This document shows positions 52,898-64,000 of a stretch of DNA of 64,000 nt, piece by piece. The notes under the pieces were generated by a model. That model saw only the letters and a list, made by a program, of their open reading frames with translations. It made no database searches and was not told the DNA's origin. A program made the position numbers and the translations under genes. How positions within the stretch are numbered: the first letter of the stretch is position 1; each line of letters opens with the position of its first letter. This DNA is from Cycas panzhihuaensis (taxonomy: Eukaryota; Cycadophyta): the NCBI GenBank assembly GCA_023213395.1, contig CM041465.1, forward strand, positions 239,575,741-239,639,740, in the 5' to 3' direction.

Positions 52898-55800
52898 TGG
52901 AAGCGCCCCTCTAAGGGGTCACCAGATGGAAGGAGATCAAGCTTATACAATCAACAACTATAGGGCTTAAGGATCTTTAGAAGCAAGGGAGAGGATTACC
53001 CACAAAGGGCATTCGTGTATCAGCACATATGTTTGAGGACCCTCAAGTGGCGTATAAACCTGCCCTTATGGTGAGCACCTTCTCAAATTTGAGATGGGCA
53101 AGGGGGCTTCCTTAGTTTGTCGAGTAGCCTCAAAAGGACCCTCCTATCCTAAATGGTCGAGGAAGGAGGATTGATATGAAAGACGCCTTTCCTGAGAATG
53201 GGGAAAGGAAGGAGGTAGACCCTAATAGAGGAAGGGGTACCTATAAACAAGAAATGAGTGATGGGTAGTGAAGGTGCAAGGAGGAAGTTGGGTGGAAAAG
53301 AACCAACTCCCAAACAAAGGTAAGATAAGATGATGGCTTGCCGAAAGAGGGCACTTTGAGGAGGATGCTCCTAAGGTACCAGCACCCTAAATAGATGGCT
53401 AGGTGTGCAAAGGTTAGGCAATGTGTCATTTCTTTCATTTTATAGTGAGTCATATAATGTTGTGGGTTGTTGCTATTTCTGATTTATCATAAATTAAGAG
53501 GGGAAGGAAAGAATAATAACATTCTCTCTCTCGACTCTAGCCTCTCTCTCTTTGCTTTTTACAAATGTCAAAGGGGCCAAGAAAGTGGGAATTATATGCA
53601 AAGAATGTGACAACTAGTGCAAGCTAACCCAGTAGTGCATGGGAAAGAAAAAAAGGTTATGGTAGAGTAACTTGCAACCTTTTGTACCCTTACCCTAACA
53701 GATATAAGAGTCATGCAAGAAGAGGGGAATGGGAATGTAACAATGGTAGGGAAGAACCCAACTAGTGGGATTAATATCTACATATATAAAATAACTATAC
53801 CTTCCTTTACATGAATAAGACGAATAATCCATAAGCAACAAAACATAAATAACATTTTCTTTTTTCTTTTTCTTTCCTTAGGAGTAAGGAGGAAAGGAGT
53901 GAGCAAGGAGATAGGGTAAGAAGTGTACGTAGAATGGGGATGGCTAGTGTAGAGGGCCCTTTCTTTCCTCATGATCTGCTCTTATCCACCTAACACTCCT
54001 TATTGTGGTTGGTGTTGTAGGAGGAATACCGGCGGGGCTTCCTTACCTTCCCCAAGGACTAATAGAAAAAGAAACTAAAAGGGAAAGAGTTGCTCATAAA
54101 GAAAGTTCAAAGCAATGTAATGATAATAAAAGAGATGTGCACACCTTTCATGAAGACCTTCACTTACTACAAAAAGGTGAAACTTATACAATGAGTTGTT
54201 TACCCTTTCTCAAGGGTGCTAGATACATATGAGAGCAAATGTAGACTCGTATATATGCATATATGCTTGCCAAAGGAAAAGAATATGACCTTATATAAAT
54301 ATCTTTTAAATAAGCACAATATGCAATCCAAACTTTGCTTAGTATGCATGCTCCAATAACTACGGGAAAAGGGGGTTAAAAAGAGAGAAAGGATATCCTT
54401 AGAATGGCTAGCCCTCTAAGTGAGATACCTCCATACATCCAAGCACTCAACAAATAGATCAAGCAAGAAGCCAAGTTTTTCAAGTAGTAGGAAAAGCAAC
54501 AAAGTTTGTGAATAGTAAATGTTGTAAGAAATGCAAAAGTTGTAAATGTTGCAATATGCAACTTTTGCAAGATTTACAAAAGTGAAGCTAAAAACTTTGT
54601 AAAACACAAGGGATAGCTACAAAAATCAGATTTTAAGAGGGTATGAATATTGGTTGTAGGCATTGTAAGCTACTACCAATGCTATAACTAGCAAGATCCC
54701 TACCTCAAGGTTTCTAGGTGTATAAGAGAGGTATAAGGAGAGAAAAAGTAAAAAGGGTAGAGGATTGCCTTAAAAGAGATGGCCAATAGGGTTAAAACCC
54801 TATCCTAGAACTCCTTTCTCCCTTTGCTCCACCTTTTTCTCTCAACCTCCTTGATTGGAACCTAGGATAAACCTTAAGGCATGAGGGAAACAAGCCAAGA
54901 AAAGGAAGGGTTTGCCTTCTAGAAGGGAGGTGAGTGAAACGGTTTTGTAAAGAAGGCTAGGCAAACATGTAAGAAACCTCTTTTGCCAAAGGAAAGAGAC
55001 AATATATAAGTCTGAAAAAAACCTATTAAACTAGTTTCAAATAGTTTTACCTTATGATATGGTTAGGAAGTGGGTTTCCCTTGAGGAATGGGTGAGAAAT
55101 CCCTACAATGGTGCAAGAAGAGAGTGCAACCTACAAGCAAACTTAATACCAATAATTTGATGGAGCACTTGAGGAGAGGATCTATTTAAAACTAGCTATT
55201 ATAGACCTACAACTTAGGGTTTTTACCCTAAGGAAAAAGAAGGAAAGAATAAAGAGTAGGCAACAATAGAAGAGAGCTTTCTTTTTTCCAATTTTTCTCT
55301 AAGAGAGGAGAGGAAGAAAAGGAGGAATGAGCCAAAAATTAGGTTTTTAAACCTAACCCTAACCTACCAGGTGATTAGGGATCACCCTAGGTGGGACAGA
55401 GCCCAACACCATATGTTAGTTTCATAATTAATATGAAACTAGCCATGGTTAGGTGCCAAAACTAAGAGTAGATAGTCATGCTATGCCAAATGTAGTGGTA
55501 CCATAGAGTTTACTGTGATATCATAGAGTTTGTGGTGGTACACTCAAAATAAGGTCAAAAATAAAAAGGGAGCGAGGAAGGCTCCCTAAAAGGGGGGTCC
55601 TAGATCCTAAGAGGGAAAAATAATGAGTTACCAAGGTGTCTAGGGGATTTTAAGAGCTAGTGGGACCACAAAAATTTAGAAAAAGGTGGCAACAAGGCCC
55701 CAATGAGAGACAAGTGGTGAATAAGGATGATGATTGGGCCTAAACAGGTCATTAGGGATCATATCACGCTAATAGGATGGTAAAGAATGGGTTGCATAAG

Positions 55801-56074
55801 CTGAGAGTGCTTGAGGGTGATATGGAAGCATGGTGGAGGACCATGAGATTCCATGGGATGTTCATCCTAATTCATCATAGGCTAAGGTATTAGATGTAAA
55901 TATGAGTAGGAAGGCAATCCACGCATAACAAATCATGTAATCAACCAATAATGTGTAAAATGTATCTAATGACAATCCAATGACATTCTAAAGTCAATGA
56001 AGAGTAAGGATAGAAATATACTTGTACTTATCTCAGAGGTGTCATCCATGTCCATTTTTGGTAGCTAGGAAACA
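52898..56074 (-). repeat. Gypsy F 3' LTR (about 3.2 kb)
   Basis: On the minus strand it starts TGTTTCCTAGCTACC at 56,074 and ends at about GGGGCGCTTCCA (52,898). It holds a degenerate GGTACC palindrome (55,487-55,511), a telo-box pair (CCCTAA...TTAGGG, about 55,357-55,380) and the block CCTATGATGA (about 55,873). It is longer and more diverged than the A and B LTRs. The low boundary could be off by a few bases. Confidence 0.8.
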
Positions 56075-56090
56075 CTACCCCCTTGGCAGC
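56075..56090 (-). promoter_or_regulatory. Gypsy F polypurine tract
   Basis: On the minus strand GCTGCCAAGGGGGTAG directly precedes the LTR start, nearly identical to gypsy B (GCCAAGGGGGCAG). Confidence 0.85.
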
Positions 56091-56447
56091 AAAGCCCCGC
56101 TGCTGGAAAGCGTAACACGATGGCAAATGCTATCAACATAAAGGTTAATATCGTATATCAAAGTATAGTGTTGTCATCATCCAAGAGAGTGGAAAGTGTC
56201 ATCGCAGAATATGTGGACAAGGAGGAGAGAGGGATAGCATAGGGGCTGCCTATGCATCGCCCTAGAGTCTGATGAGAGGCATGGTGGATGAGGGGGATGC
56301 TACCATCACACCTATACAAGGTAAGTGACTCTAATGATCATGAGTATAATCAACATAAATGAGAAGTATGTATATGTGGAGATTAGAATACAAGGGCCTC
56401 GTACCATGGGTGGTATGAAGGGCAAGATAAATAAACAAACTTGGTGG
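56091..56447. other. Gypsy F 3' untranslated region
   Basis: This is non-coding DNA between the aRNH gene and the polypurine tract, equivalent to 10,652-10,995 in gypsy B (for example the block GGGGCTGCCTATG near 56,240). No further gene is seen. Confidence 0.6.
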
Positions 56448-56924
56448 TCACCATAGTTTAACCTTATTAATGGCCAATTTTTGAAGGTACGAGTGAATCA
56501 CAAAATGAAGGATGGGACAAATGAGACAAATGGGACTATCTGCCTTAGTGTTTAAGTCTCGAGGGATGTGGTGAACATCCATTAAGGAAAAATAAGATAG
56601 GAGAGATCTGGTAGTCAAAGCGAGGGTTCTCAAATATGGGTAATATACCTGGTAAACCTAGCTAAGTTATGACACGACAATCTGAGAGTTGCAAAGGAAG
56701 ATGATGGGACCATGGTGGAAATGGAGTGCATCGATAAGGGCCTTAATAACAACTATGTATTCAACTTTGTTATTTGTGGCTTTGAGGAGAAAGACTTTAG
56801 AACACATATAGTCATATCTAAAGAGGTCACAGAGGATCCACGTGGCGGTAAAAGGTCCTAGATTACCATAAGTTTTCCTATTGGTGAAGATGAATAGTAC
56901 CATGGTGAAAAATAAGGTCTCCAT
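56448..56924 (-). pseudogene. Gypsy F second RNase H (archaeal-type), degenerate
   Basis: Minus-strand frames 56,924-56,667 and 56,633-56,448 align with the gypsy B aRNH: MVLFIFTNRKTYGNLGPFTA, then NNKVEYIVVIKALIDALHFH, then HGPIIFLCNSQIVVS, then SLMDVHHIPRDLNTKADS. The first D is N (FTN), the E of NNEA is K (NNKV) and the third D is N (CNS), so the protein would be inactive. The likely start is the ATG at 56,903. It lies at the same place as in A and B, before the 3' LTR. Confidence 0.82.
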
Positions 56925-58171
56925 CGAATAGTAGGCAAAATAGTGATGATAAGGTTAAAAGGTGAAGAAAGGAAGAAGAGGTAGTGACAGGGCTACAATC
57001 ACTTAGAAGGTTATGAATATGGGTCATAAAGGATAGGAGACTCCATAGAAGAGGCTACCCAGGTTTGAGGAAATTAACCCAACGAGGGGGTAGGGAGATG
57101 GTAATGAAAAGGCCCCTTTGGGGCCCCCAAAGGTTGCTAAAAGGGTCAAAAGGAGGTCTAGAAAGAGGGAGGCACTTCCTTTGCAAGCCTTAAAGGATTG
57201 AACAGGCAACAAAAGTGGATCAAGAATGGTGAAACAAGTCAAAGGAGTATAAACATAGGTATGTTTTAGAGTGGCATGAAAAATGAGATAGAAGGGGTCT
57301 ATAGGAGACTGAAGGGGTCGTCACAAATGCACTAAAAGAGCTCAAAATAGAGGTTGTGGATACAAAATAGGGGATGGAACCTAAAGGCAAAGGTGATAAG
57401 GCCAAGGAGATGGTCTCGAAGGTTGTCATAGCAAAGGAAAATGAGAAAGTGCCATAGGGACCCTACATATATAAAGGAAGGAGAGTGGAAATGAGATTCA
57501 TTTTCATGAGCCCCATAGTCAATTTGGAGCTCTTCCTTTTATGTAGTGGAGCCTTGCCAAAATTCAGGAGCATATTGTGAGAGATCTAACCATTTGATTC
57601 AGGCATAGAGATAACCCATATGACTAGGATGATGAGATGGTGGTAGCGAGACCTGATCCAGTGAGTGGATCTTTCCTTACATCCTTCATTTCATCACTTT
57701 TATTTAATGACTTTTCTGAGTTTTTATAGCTTAATTTTGGACCTTTAAGGGCAATTTGGGATCCTTTGGAGCCTGAACAAGGCCTAGAGAGGGGGAGGAC
57801 TAGGGCATCAGGTGCCCCTAGTCTCAGTGGGCTAAGCCTTGGCCAACTTAGGAAAATAATTTGAGTTTTTAGGGCATCCCCCCCCCCTCCCCGGTTATTT
57901 TAGGGGGGGAACAAGTACACCACAGTAAAGATCGTAGTGCCGCAAAGATTACTGTGAGGCTAATAGAAAATCTTGGTAGGGCCTAAGCCAAAGTCCACAG
58001 TGCTACAAAGTTTAGCATGGGGTAGGAAGTAGTTAATAGAAAAAAGAAGAAATGAGGCCTGAAAGATAGCTTAGATCATGCTAATGGAGCATGAGACATA
58101 CTAGGGGAAGTAAGGCATGCTATGAGGAGTATTTAGACTGACTTTTATACTATTTATAGGTGGTTATCACG
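56925..58171. promoter_or_regulatory. Gypsy F divergent intergenic region between aRNH and PMD
   Basis: This is about 1.25 kb without genes. On the minus strand CCTTTATATATGTAGGGTCCC (about 57,458-57,478) matches the TATA-like block of A and B, at a similar distance (about 550 bp) from the aRNH ATG. The block GTGAGTGGATC (about 57,660) is shared with A near 30,670 and B near 9,495. A G/C run of low complexity lies at 57,878-57,910, and weak palindrome relics at 57,918-57,960. Confidence 0.5.
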
Positions 58172-59990
58172 ATGGACAACTGCGATAACATTGGAGTCAT
58201 GATGTTGAGCTTTATTAAGATGATATCATGGTAAGATTGGATAAAATTGAGATGTTATAGGCTCTTGAAGGTCATCATGATGCCCTAATATGCATCAGAT
58301 TAGTGCCTCTTGGTAGATATAGTCTCCCATTGGGACCGACAGAGACATGTTTTGCAACTCCCCCAAGTGGGGGATGTTACCATCACACTAGGAGATATTA
58401 AGAGGATACTAGGGATACCAGCAAGAGGAGCACCAGCATCACTGGGCACATTACCCAGCATAGATATCGCACACACATAGGTAGCCATATTTTTCATAGG
58501 ACATGGTAGGTAGAAATGACGAGGGGTGTCAGTCTAAGTTATGGTGATGTTTAGGGTTCCTTGAGTGAGGAAGCTTATTACATTGGCTATTCTATTTTGG
58601 ATTTCCTAGAAATAAAATTACAAGGATATACCAAGTGGATGGATGGCCATGGTTATGAGGTGTGAGGCCAGGGAGAGGCTAGACTAGGATACCTTGATAG
58701 TAGCTAACATGGTGGCATAGTTGGACTAGATATAGGTGGTAGGGAGAGGAGGATTCTCATATTGTACTCTATTGTAGTAATATTTTTTTGATCATTTTAG
58801 AGCACTAGCACCATCAGAGGGACCACATCCCATCTCAAAACGAGTGGCCATTATCCATAGATGGCAGACTCAATTTAGGGGAACCGAGGATCAGGTCCAT
58901 GTATAGAGGTCAGTGAAGGTGATGTTGCTCGACCTACTCACCCTAATAGACTGTACAGTGGATCCATATAGAGGGGTACAATGGGAGAGCGACAAAGTGA
59001 CAAGTGAGCTAGGAGACAACCCTAATGAGGGTAGAGGCGATGATGGGGGTGATGGGATAGGCCTATCAGGACCTGTAGGAGGTGAGGCAGGCCCTTCATC
59101 ACCTGCAGGAGGAGATTGGCCACCACATACACTGACAGGCAGAGGGAGAGTAGCAGATAGGTCTCCAGTGGTAGTAATGGCCATGGTGGTAGCAACAGAG
59201 GTAGCAATAGTCATGGCAGAGGAAGGAACAGAGGTAGGAGATGCTCTGGTAGCCTAGGATATAGGAGAGGTAGTGTTGGAGGCAGAGGAGATAGGAGTGA
59301 TAACTATGGGAGCTCCTACGAAGGAGGTTGTTCTCAGAGCCAAGGAGCTAGCCATCCTAAGAGGTGAGACACTACCTTAACTTGACATCTTTCAATCACT
59401 AGCTACTTAGATAGTTTTCTTTGATTTGATTTAGATACTTTCGCACATACATACACACACATACATACACATACACATACATACACATGTATATATACAC
59501 ACACATATACATATATATATGTTATATGTTAGATTGATATATGGTATGTGTGGTTTGGCAGGTGTAACAAAGATGAGGGGGATACTGGAGGTAGTAGTGT
59601 AGGAGTTATTCCCCCAAATCTATGCAAAGGGATAGCCTCCCATCCTAGCCAGTGAGGAGCCTCGATTGGTGGGGGCATACATAACAGTATTTACCCTATC
59701 AATCAGAGCTAGAGATATATGGGTGGTAGAGTCCCAGGGACACGAGGTAAGGATGGGGCAGCTATAGGGAGAGATGGATGGACTCCATGCAGAGAGGGAC
59801 TAGATTTCCATAGAGAGGGATGCCTTATGAGGCTAGGTCTAGGCATTGAAGGCCCAGGGAGGAGGAGTAGCAGGCAGAGATGTAAGAAGTAAGACCAGGA
59901 TCGTCATGTTAGAGGAGGGACTCTAGAGAGTAGAGGGGGAGAGAGATCGTATCTAGGCGAGATATGATCAACTAGTAGAGTAGGTCACCA
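58172..59990 (+). pseudogene. Gypsy F PMD-like gene, degenerate
   Basis: This plus-strand gene, antisense to the element, can be followed by alignment with gypsy A: ATGGACAACTGCGATAAC (58,172), then LLVDIVSHWDRQRHVLQLPQ, then VGDVTITLGDIKRILGIPA (about 58,310-58,425). Later blocks are SGWMAMVMR (58,640), DHFRALAPSEGPHPI (58,790-58,840), a proline/glycine-rich part (58,960-59,330), an AT/CA-rich possible intron (59,400-59,560), and the last block ILEVVV.ELFPQIYAKG (59,585-59,630). Several stops break it. HWDR, LPQ and D..RILG are conserved, which shows past selection on this protein. Confidence 0.7.
59430..59535. repeat. CA/TA microsatellite inside the gypsy F PMD region
   Basis: An irregular (CATA)/(CA) run fills a stretch that is about 57-100 bp in gypsies A and E and about 170 bp here. 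Length variation with conserved coding on both sides fits an intron or untranslated spacer. Confidence 0.85.
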
Positions 59991-60982
59991 CCAAATCATT
60001 GTAGAGTAGATCTCATACTCATATGATGGTGATGACCTAGATGAGGCCTCAGGATAAGAGGAGTGAGGCAGGGAGCTTACATCAATACTAGAGGAGCCTA
60101 GGAGGCATATGGTCTCCTAGCAAGGGGTCTCATAGGTGAGGAGATAATACCCCTAAGGGTAGGGCGTCGAGGACCTTGATGTATCATTGATTTTGGGTAG
60201 GAAAACATTGGACCTCTAGGGACTCACTCCATATGTAGATACATGATTGTACTCCTTCCTACAAGGATTCTAGCTTCCTGAGGCATGATGCCTAGATGAT
60301 GTACTATATGACCTTGTATAACATGATTTATATGTACATAAACGGGGGCCAATTGGTATCCCATTTGACCCATGACAATGATATTGATGGTTTTATGATG
60401 TTATTGTATTGTTTATTTGTTTGTGTATATGTATGGAGAGATAGATACATGCGGATATGGGTGCACGAGTGCATGAGGGATTATGCATTATGATAGTTTC
60501 AGTAGATTGTTACGTATGGTTTTTGTTGTTAGGTCATGTGTGGATGTCACTCACATCTCCTTTCGTGCAAGACCACACTTGTAGCGGGTACACACAACCA
60601 CCATGTGTATAGGTGATAGGAACATATGAGGCTAGGAGAGGGAGAACCATGCATGTCCATCAAAGGAGTATAACAGATATGCAAAGGAAAGAATGACAAA
60701 GAAAGAGTATAGATACTTAAGTAAGAGGCCCTAGTTAGGGTGAAATTCTGAGTTCGGGAGTGAAGGATGTTTACACACCCAACTAAGAGGAGAGGTTTAC
60801 CTCAGAAAGAAAACAAAAGATGATATGCAAGTGATGAAACTATGAATATAAGAGATTACTCCAAGCTACCATCCCACTTGTGGTTAGGAGGGAATAGGGA
60901 CACACTCAAAGTGGTAGTTTAGACTCATTTCAGAGCAAGAGGGAAGAAGGGGTGTGCCTAATCTACTCAGGAGTAGGGAAGG
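59991..60982. other. Gypsy F spacer between PMD gene and integrase
   Basis: This spacer is non-coding and matches the D spacer (35,656-36,077) and, weakly, the A spacer (27,668-28,289). GTAGTTTAGACTCATTTCAGAGCA-like sequence at about 60,913 corresponds to A near 27,690. Nothing else is seen. Confidence 0.55.
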
Positions 60983-62244
60983 TCATACATATAATTTCTT
61001 TAAGAATTTACCATTAACGGCTTTCTCAAGCTTGATACCTTCTAGAGTTGTGATCCTATAGGTGCCATTATCGAGGCTTTCGAGAATGATAAAAGGACCA
61101 ACCCCTTTAGGCCTGAGTTTGGACAAGTGATCATGGAGATATTCTAGCCTAAGGACATGGTCCCTGGGATGCAAAGGGTGAGGGTGAAGATATTTATTGT
61201 ATATTCTTTGTGCCCTATCTTTGGAGGTAAGATTCACTTGATATAAGATCAAATGTCTCTCATCTAAAGCCTTAAGGTTAAGGAGGGAGGCTTGGTGATA
61301 GGATTCCTTGCCAATAAGACCTCAAACAGAGACACGCAAGGAGGGAATTTTGACTTCCATGGGGAGGACTGCCTTAGTTCCATACACAAGGGAGAATGGG
61401 GTCATCCCTGTGGCCATATGAATGGAAGTGCAATATACCCATAAAGTAAAGGGAAGTTGAAGGTACTAATCATTTCAGGATTTGGTGACAATTTTCTTTA
61501 GGATATTTATAAGAGTCTTGTTGAAGGACTCAATTTGCCCATTAAGCTAAGGGTAATAAGGAGAGGAAGTCCTGTGGGATATCCTAAACTTCCCACATAG
61601 CTTGTCCATTTCCTTATTATAAAAGGGAGTTCTATTATTCGTGATCAAGATATTAAGAACCCCAAATCAGAAAATAATATGTTGGTAGATGAAGGTAGCT
61701 ATAGTCTTACTGGAAGTGGAATATAAAGGGACCACTTCAGCCCATTTGGTAAAATACTCCATCGAAGTCAAGACAAACTTATATTGCAATGAAGAAGGAG
61801 GGGTTATGGCCCTAATGAGGTCTAATTCCCATTGGGAAAAGGGCCACAAAGAGATAATACGATGTAGTACCTCAGAAAGTGAATCGATGATGTTGGCGTG
61901 CTCTTGACACCTATGGAATCATAAAGCATAAGAATGGGCATACTTCAAAAGGGATGGCCAATAGTATCCCATGCAAAGGATCCTCTACACTATGGATTAA
62001 CCCCCAAAGTGGCCCCTACAAATTCCATTTTGGCATTCACGAAGTATCTAGTTTGCCTTATCAAGGTTAATGCAGCGAAGGAGAACCCCATCAAAGGATC
62101 TTTTATACAATACCTCCTCTAGGTAGTAGCCCTAATGCATGACCTTACGTTAGTACTAGCATCAGGATGATACTATTATTTAGTAAGGTATCGTACGATA
62201 TCCCCATACCATTCAATATCAGCCAATGGATGGGGCGATGAGTC
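60983..62244 (-). pseudogene. Gypsy F integrase, broken
   Basis: On the minus strand the C-terminal part (61,252-60,983) reads DHVLRLEYLHDHLSKLRPKG, then LESLDNGTYRITTLEGIKLE. The core (61,849-61,550) reads YFTKWAEVVPLYSTSSKTIA and, out of frame, a relic of the NGTP/NKE block. The zinc-binding region lies near 61,880-62,050. The chain ends at GAGTC (62,244), where the gypsy H LTR enters. It aligns to gypsy A 26,440-27,667. Confidence 0.87.
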
Positions 62245-64000
62245 TGAAACACTTCCGCAGGGTGGTGTCCTACGTTTAGTAAAATATGACTATATAAAAC
62301 TGAGTCAGGTTAAGAGTTAGATCAATCAGTAAGGAATCACCACGCAGGGCATCCGTGTACCGGAGTGCGGATTCGGGACCTGCAAATGGCACCTAATTGC
62401 TTTGAGGTAATCTTGGGAGAGGGACGCAAGGTGAGGCCTTGGGTCATCCCACAAGATGAGGCCCTCCTACCCCTTGGATGGCCAGGAAGAGGAAGAAGGG
62501 ACCTAAAGGGTTATATCTTCTCAAGGAAGAGAGAAGGTAACATGCAAGTGGGGTGTGCATAGTGCAATATCCTACATGTAAGCTAGTCAAAGGAGTGAGG
62601 GATAAGTAGCTCACGTTCAAGGGAGACTACCTATATGTAATAAAAATAACTACGAATAAAAGGCACGTAAATGCAAAGATGTATTCCTTCCCTTTTTCTG
62701 TTTCCTACATGTTTTTTAAATGCAAACATATGCATTGGAGAAACAATGTTATAGGAAAATACAAAAGGGAAAAGAGGAATACCTAGACATGGTGTTCGAA
62801 TGAAGTGTTGTGACTCTCGTTATTTTACATGCCTTCCTGCTCCAACTTGTCGCATAGGCAAGATCAACCAGAGATGGTTGCCGCTAGCGACCAAGGGGCT
62901 ATCTTACCTCCCCGAATGTGTAAAATGAAGTAAAGCAAGGCAAAGGCAAAGATAATGAAAAGAAATAGAGAAAATCACTAATAAGAGGCTAACCTATTGA
63001 CCAACTCACCTCATGTATATCTCCACGATCACAAAACCTGTCAGTAAAAACATGCAAGTTTCTCCCTCCCGGAAGAGGGGATACCAAATATATCTACTAT
63101 ATGTGTGTAAATATAAAGGAGCTGAAATCAAACTAAATCAAGAACATGTGCACATAACTCCAAAGAACTCCAAACATGACTCCAATAAGCAACCACACCA
63201 ACCAGTACCCAAAACAAAAGAGTTAGACTCAGAATGGCTAGCTCACCCACGGAAATCCCCATGTGGCCTCGGGGAAAGAGAGGTCAACTATAAACTATAT
63301 TGACTGAATGGGACTAGCGGGCAAGAAAGGAGAGAAACCAATGGAATGATGTATAAGCACACCTAAGGGATAAGGTGCTATGAGCAACAGATCGTCTAGT
63401 TGGGATAAGCTACAGGTCATGAACCAACTGGGAGCAGTTTCGGGGCTTGTGTGGTGCCCAAAACTAGCAAATGTGGATTTGAAACCAGCATGGCAAGGGG
63501 TTGCCAATGCTAGTTTAGATCTAAAGATAGGCTTCCAAGTCCCTAGCCCAGCTTCAAGGGAGGCAGTAAGTGTAAGGGAAAGGAAAAGAAGGGTTTGGAC
63601 CCTTGGGGAGAAGGTCAATAAGGGGGACTAGCCCTGCCTTTCTCCCTTCACTTTTCCTTATGTCACCCCCTTTGCACAGCCACCTTAAAGTGGACTTGCA
63701 GGAAAATGAGGGGAAGCACTACAACACAAGGTGCAAAGAGTTAGTGCTAAATGGCTATAAAGTTAAGAAAAGAAAATATACCAAGCACTATCCATAAAAA
63801 GTAAAGGAAAGAACATGGATCTTAGAGCAAATATGGAGGAATACCTTACAGCAGAGAATACAAGTTTATTCCTACTGGAAAATAGAAGAAAGAGCTTGCA
63901 TTTAGCAGGCTTTGAAGGCTAGTTTGGAGGAGAGGCCACCATGAGAAAACCACTATGGTCTTGAGACCTTGGAGCTTTTCCTTGGAGAGTTCTTGTGAAT
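62245..64000 (-). repeat. Gypsy H LTR (low end), continues past the window
   Basis: Its low end TGAAACACTTCCG is a decayed LTR end (CA on the minus strand). The sequence follows the reverse complement of the gypsy B LTR for about 1.75 kb: GTAGGGCATC-type at 62,347, GTGAGGCCTTGGGTCATCCC at 62,430, CTACCCCTTGGATGGCC at 62,467. Its target duplication would be GAGTC (62,240-62,244). Whether H is a full element or a solo LTR cannot be seen. Confidence 0.85.

Larger units (their letters stand above)
52898..62244 (-). mobile_element. Gypsy F: 3' part of an old gypsy element, cut by gypsy H
   Basis: On the minus strand it has a 3' LTR (52,898-56,074), polypurine tract, aRNH gene, divergent PMD gene (plus strand) and integrase up to 62,244, where gypsy H inserts after GAGTC. 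The rest of pol, gag and the 5' LTR lie beyond the window. The order of cargo genes is the same as in gypsy A, so the cassette is a fixed part of the family and not a one-off capture. Confidence 0.88.

Noticed and set aside
56667-56924. Gypsy F aRNH as an intact gene
   Set aside because: Three of the four metal-binding acidic residues are replaced and the frame is split by stops, so it is a relic.
1-64000. CRISPR arrays, operons, ribosome-binding sites, plasmid or phage features
   Set aside because: Nothing prokaryotic is visible. The repeats are LTRs and microsatellites, and all coding signals are plant LTR-retrotransposon proteins.

Overview
This window is nuclear DNA of a plant with a large, transposon-rich genome. 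It has no bacterial or phage features and no recognisable single-copy host gene. Almost everything right of about 2.9 kb is LTR retrotransposon, nested several layers deep and mostly eroded by stops, frameshifts and C-to-T transitions. The species cannot be told from the sequence. The layout (long Ty3/gypsy elements carrying extra genes, mixed with Tnt1-like Ty1/copia elements) fits large-genome seed plants.

Layout: 1 to about 2,900 is AT-rich DNA with degenerate tandem repeats and no assigned gene. From about 2,950 to 3,150, and again from 14,034 to 14,543, lies a fragment of a gypsy element (E). It is split by copia element 1 (3,151-14,033, minus strand), whose own 5' LTR was later split by gypsy element B (8,048-13,594). 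At 14,544 a 5'-truncated copia 2 begins (plus strand). It is split by the least eroded gypsy, element A (15,847-34,708, about 18.9 kb, TSD GAAGG), and resumes at 34,714-35,655. Element A carries a solo LTR (22,912-25,396) inside its reverse transcriptase. From 35,656 to 51,142 lies minus-strand gypsy D, which carries copia 3 (38,464-43,774, TSD AATGG) inside its reverse transcriptase and sits in the LTR of an older gypsy G (51,143-52,785). From 52,898 to 62,244 lies minus-strand gypsy F, cut at its high end by the LTR of gypsy H (62,245 to beyond the window).

Elements A, B, D, E, F and probably G and H belong to one gypsy lineage with LTRs of about 2.5-3.2 kb. The full order, read from A, D and F, is: LTR, PBS, gag with a short zinc-binding motif, retropepsin, RT, RNase H, integrase, then a non-pol cargo region, polypurine tract and LTR. 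The cargo region holds two divergently oriented genes: an antisense ORF with a plant-mobile-domain (PMD) signature, and a sense ORF encoding a second, archaeal-type RNase H (aRNH). A shared region with a conserved TATA-like block and a perfect 30-bp palindrome separates them. In the better known Tat-type gypsy elements the extra RNase H lies inside pol between the first RNase H and integrase. Here it is a stand-alone cistron next to the 3' LTR. This two-gene cargo cassette is the most interesting system in the window.

The three copia copies (copia 1, 2, 3) are one Tnt1/Tork-like family with LTRs of about 630-650 bp and an initiator-methionine tRNA primer site. All copies seen are broken, so any movement would need proteins from intact relatives.
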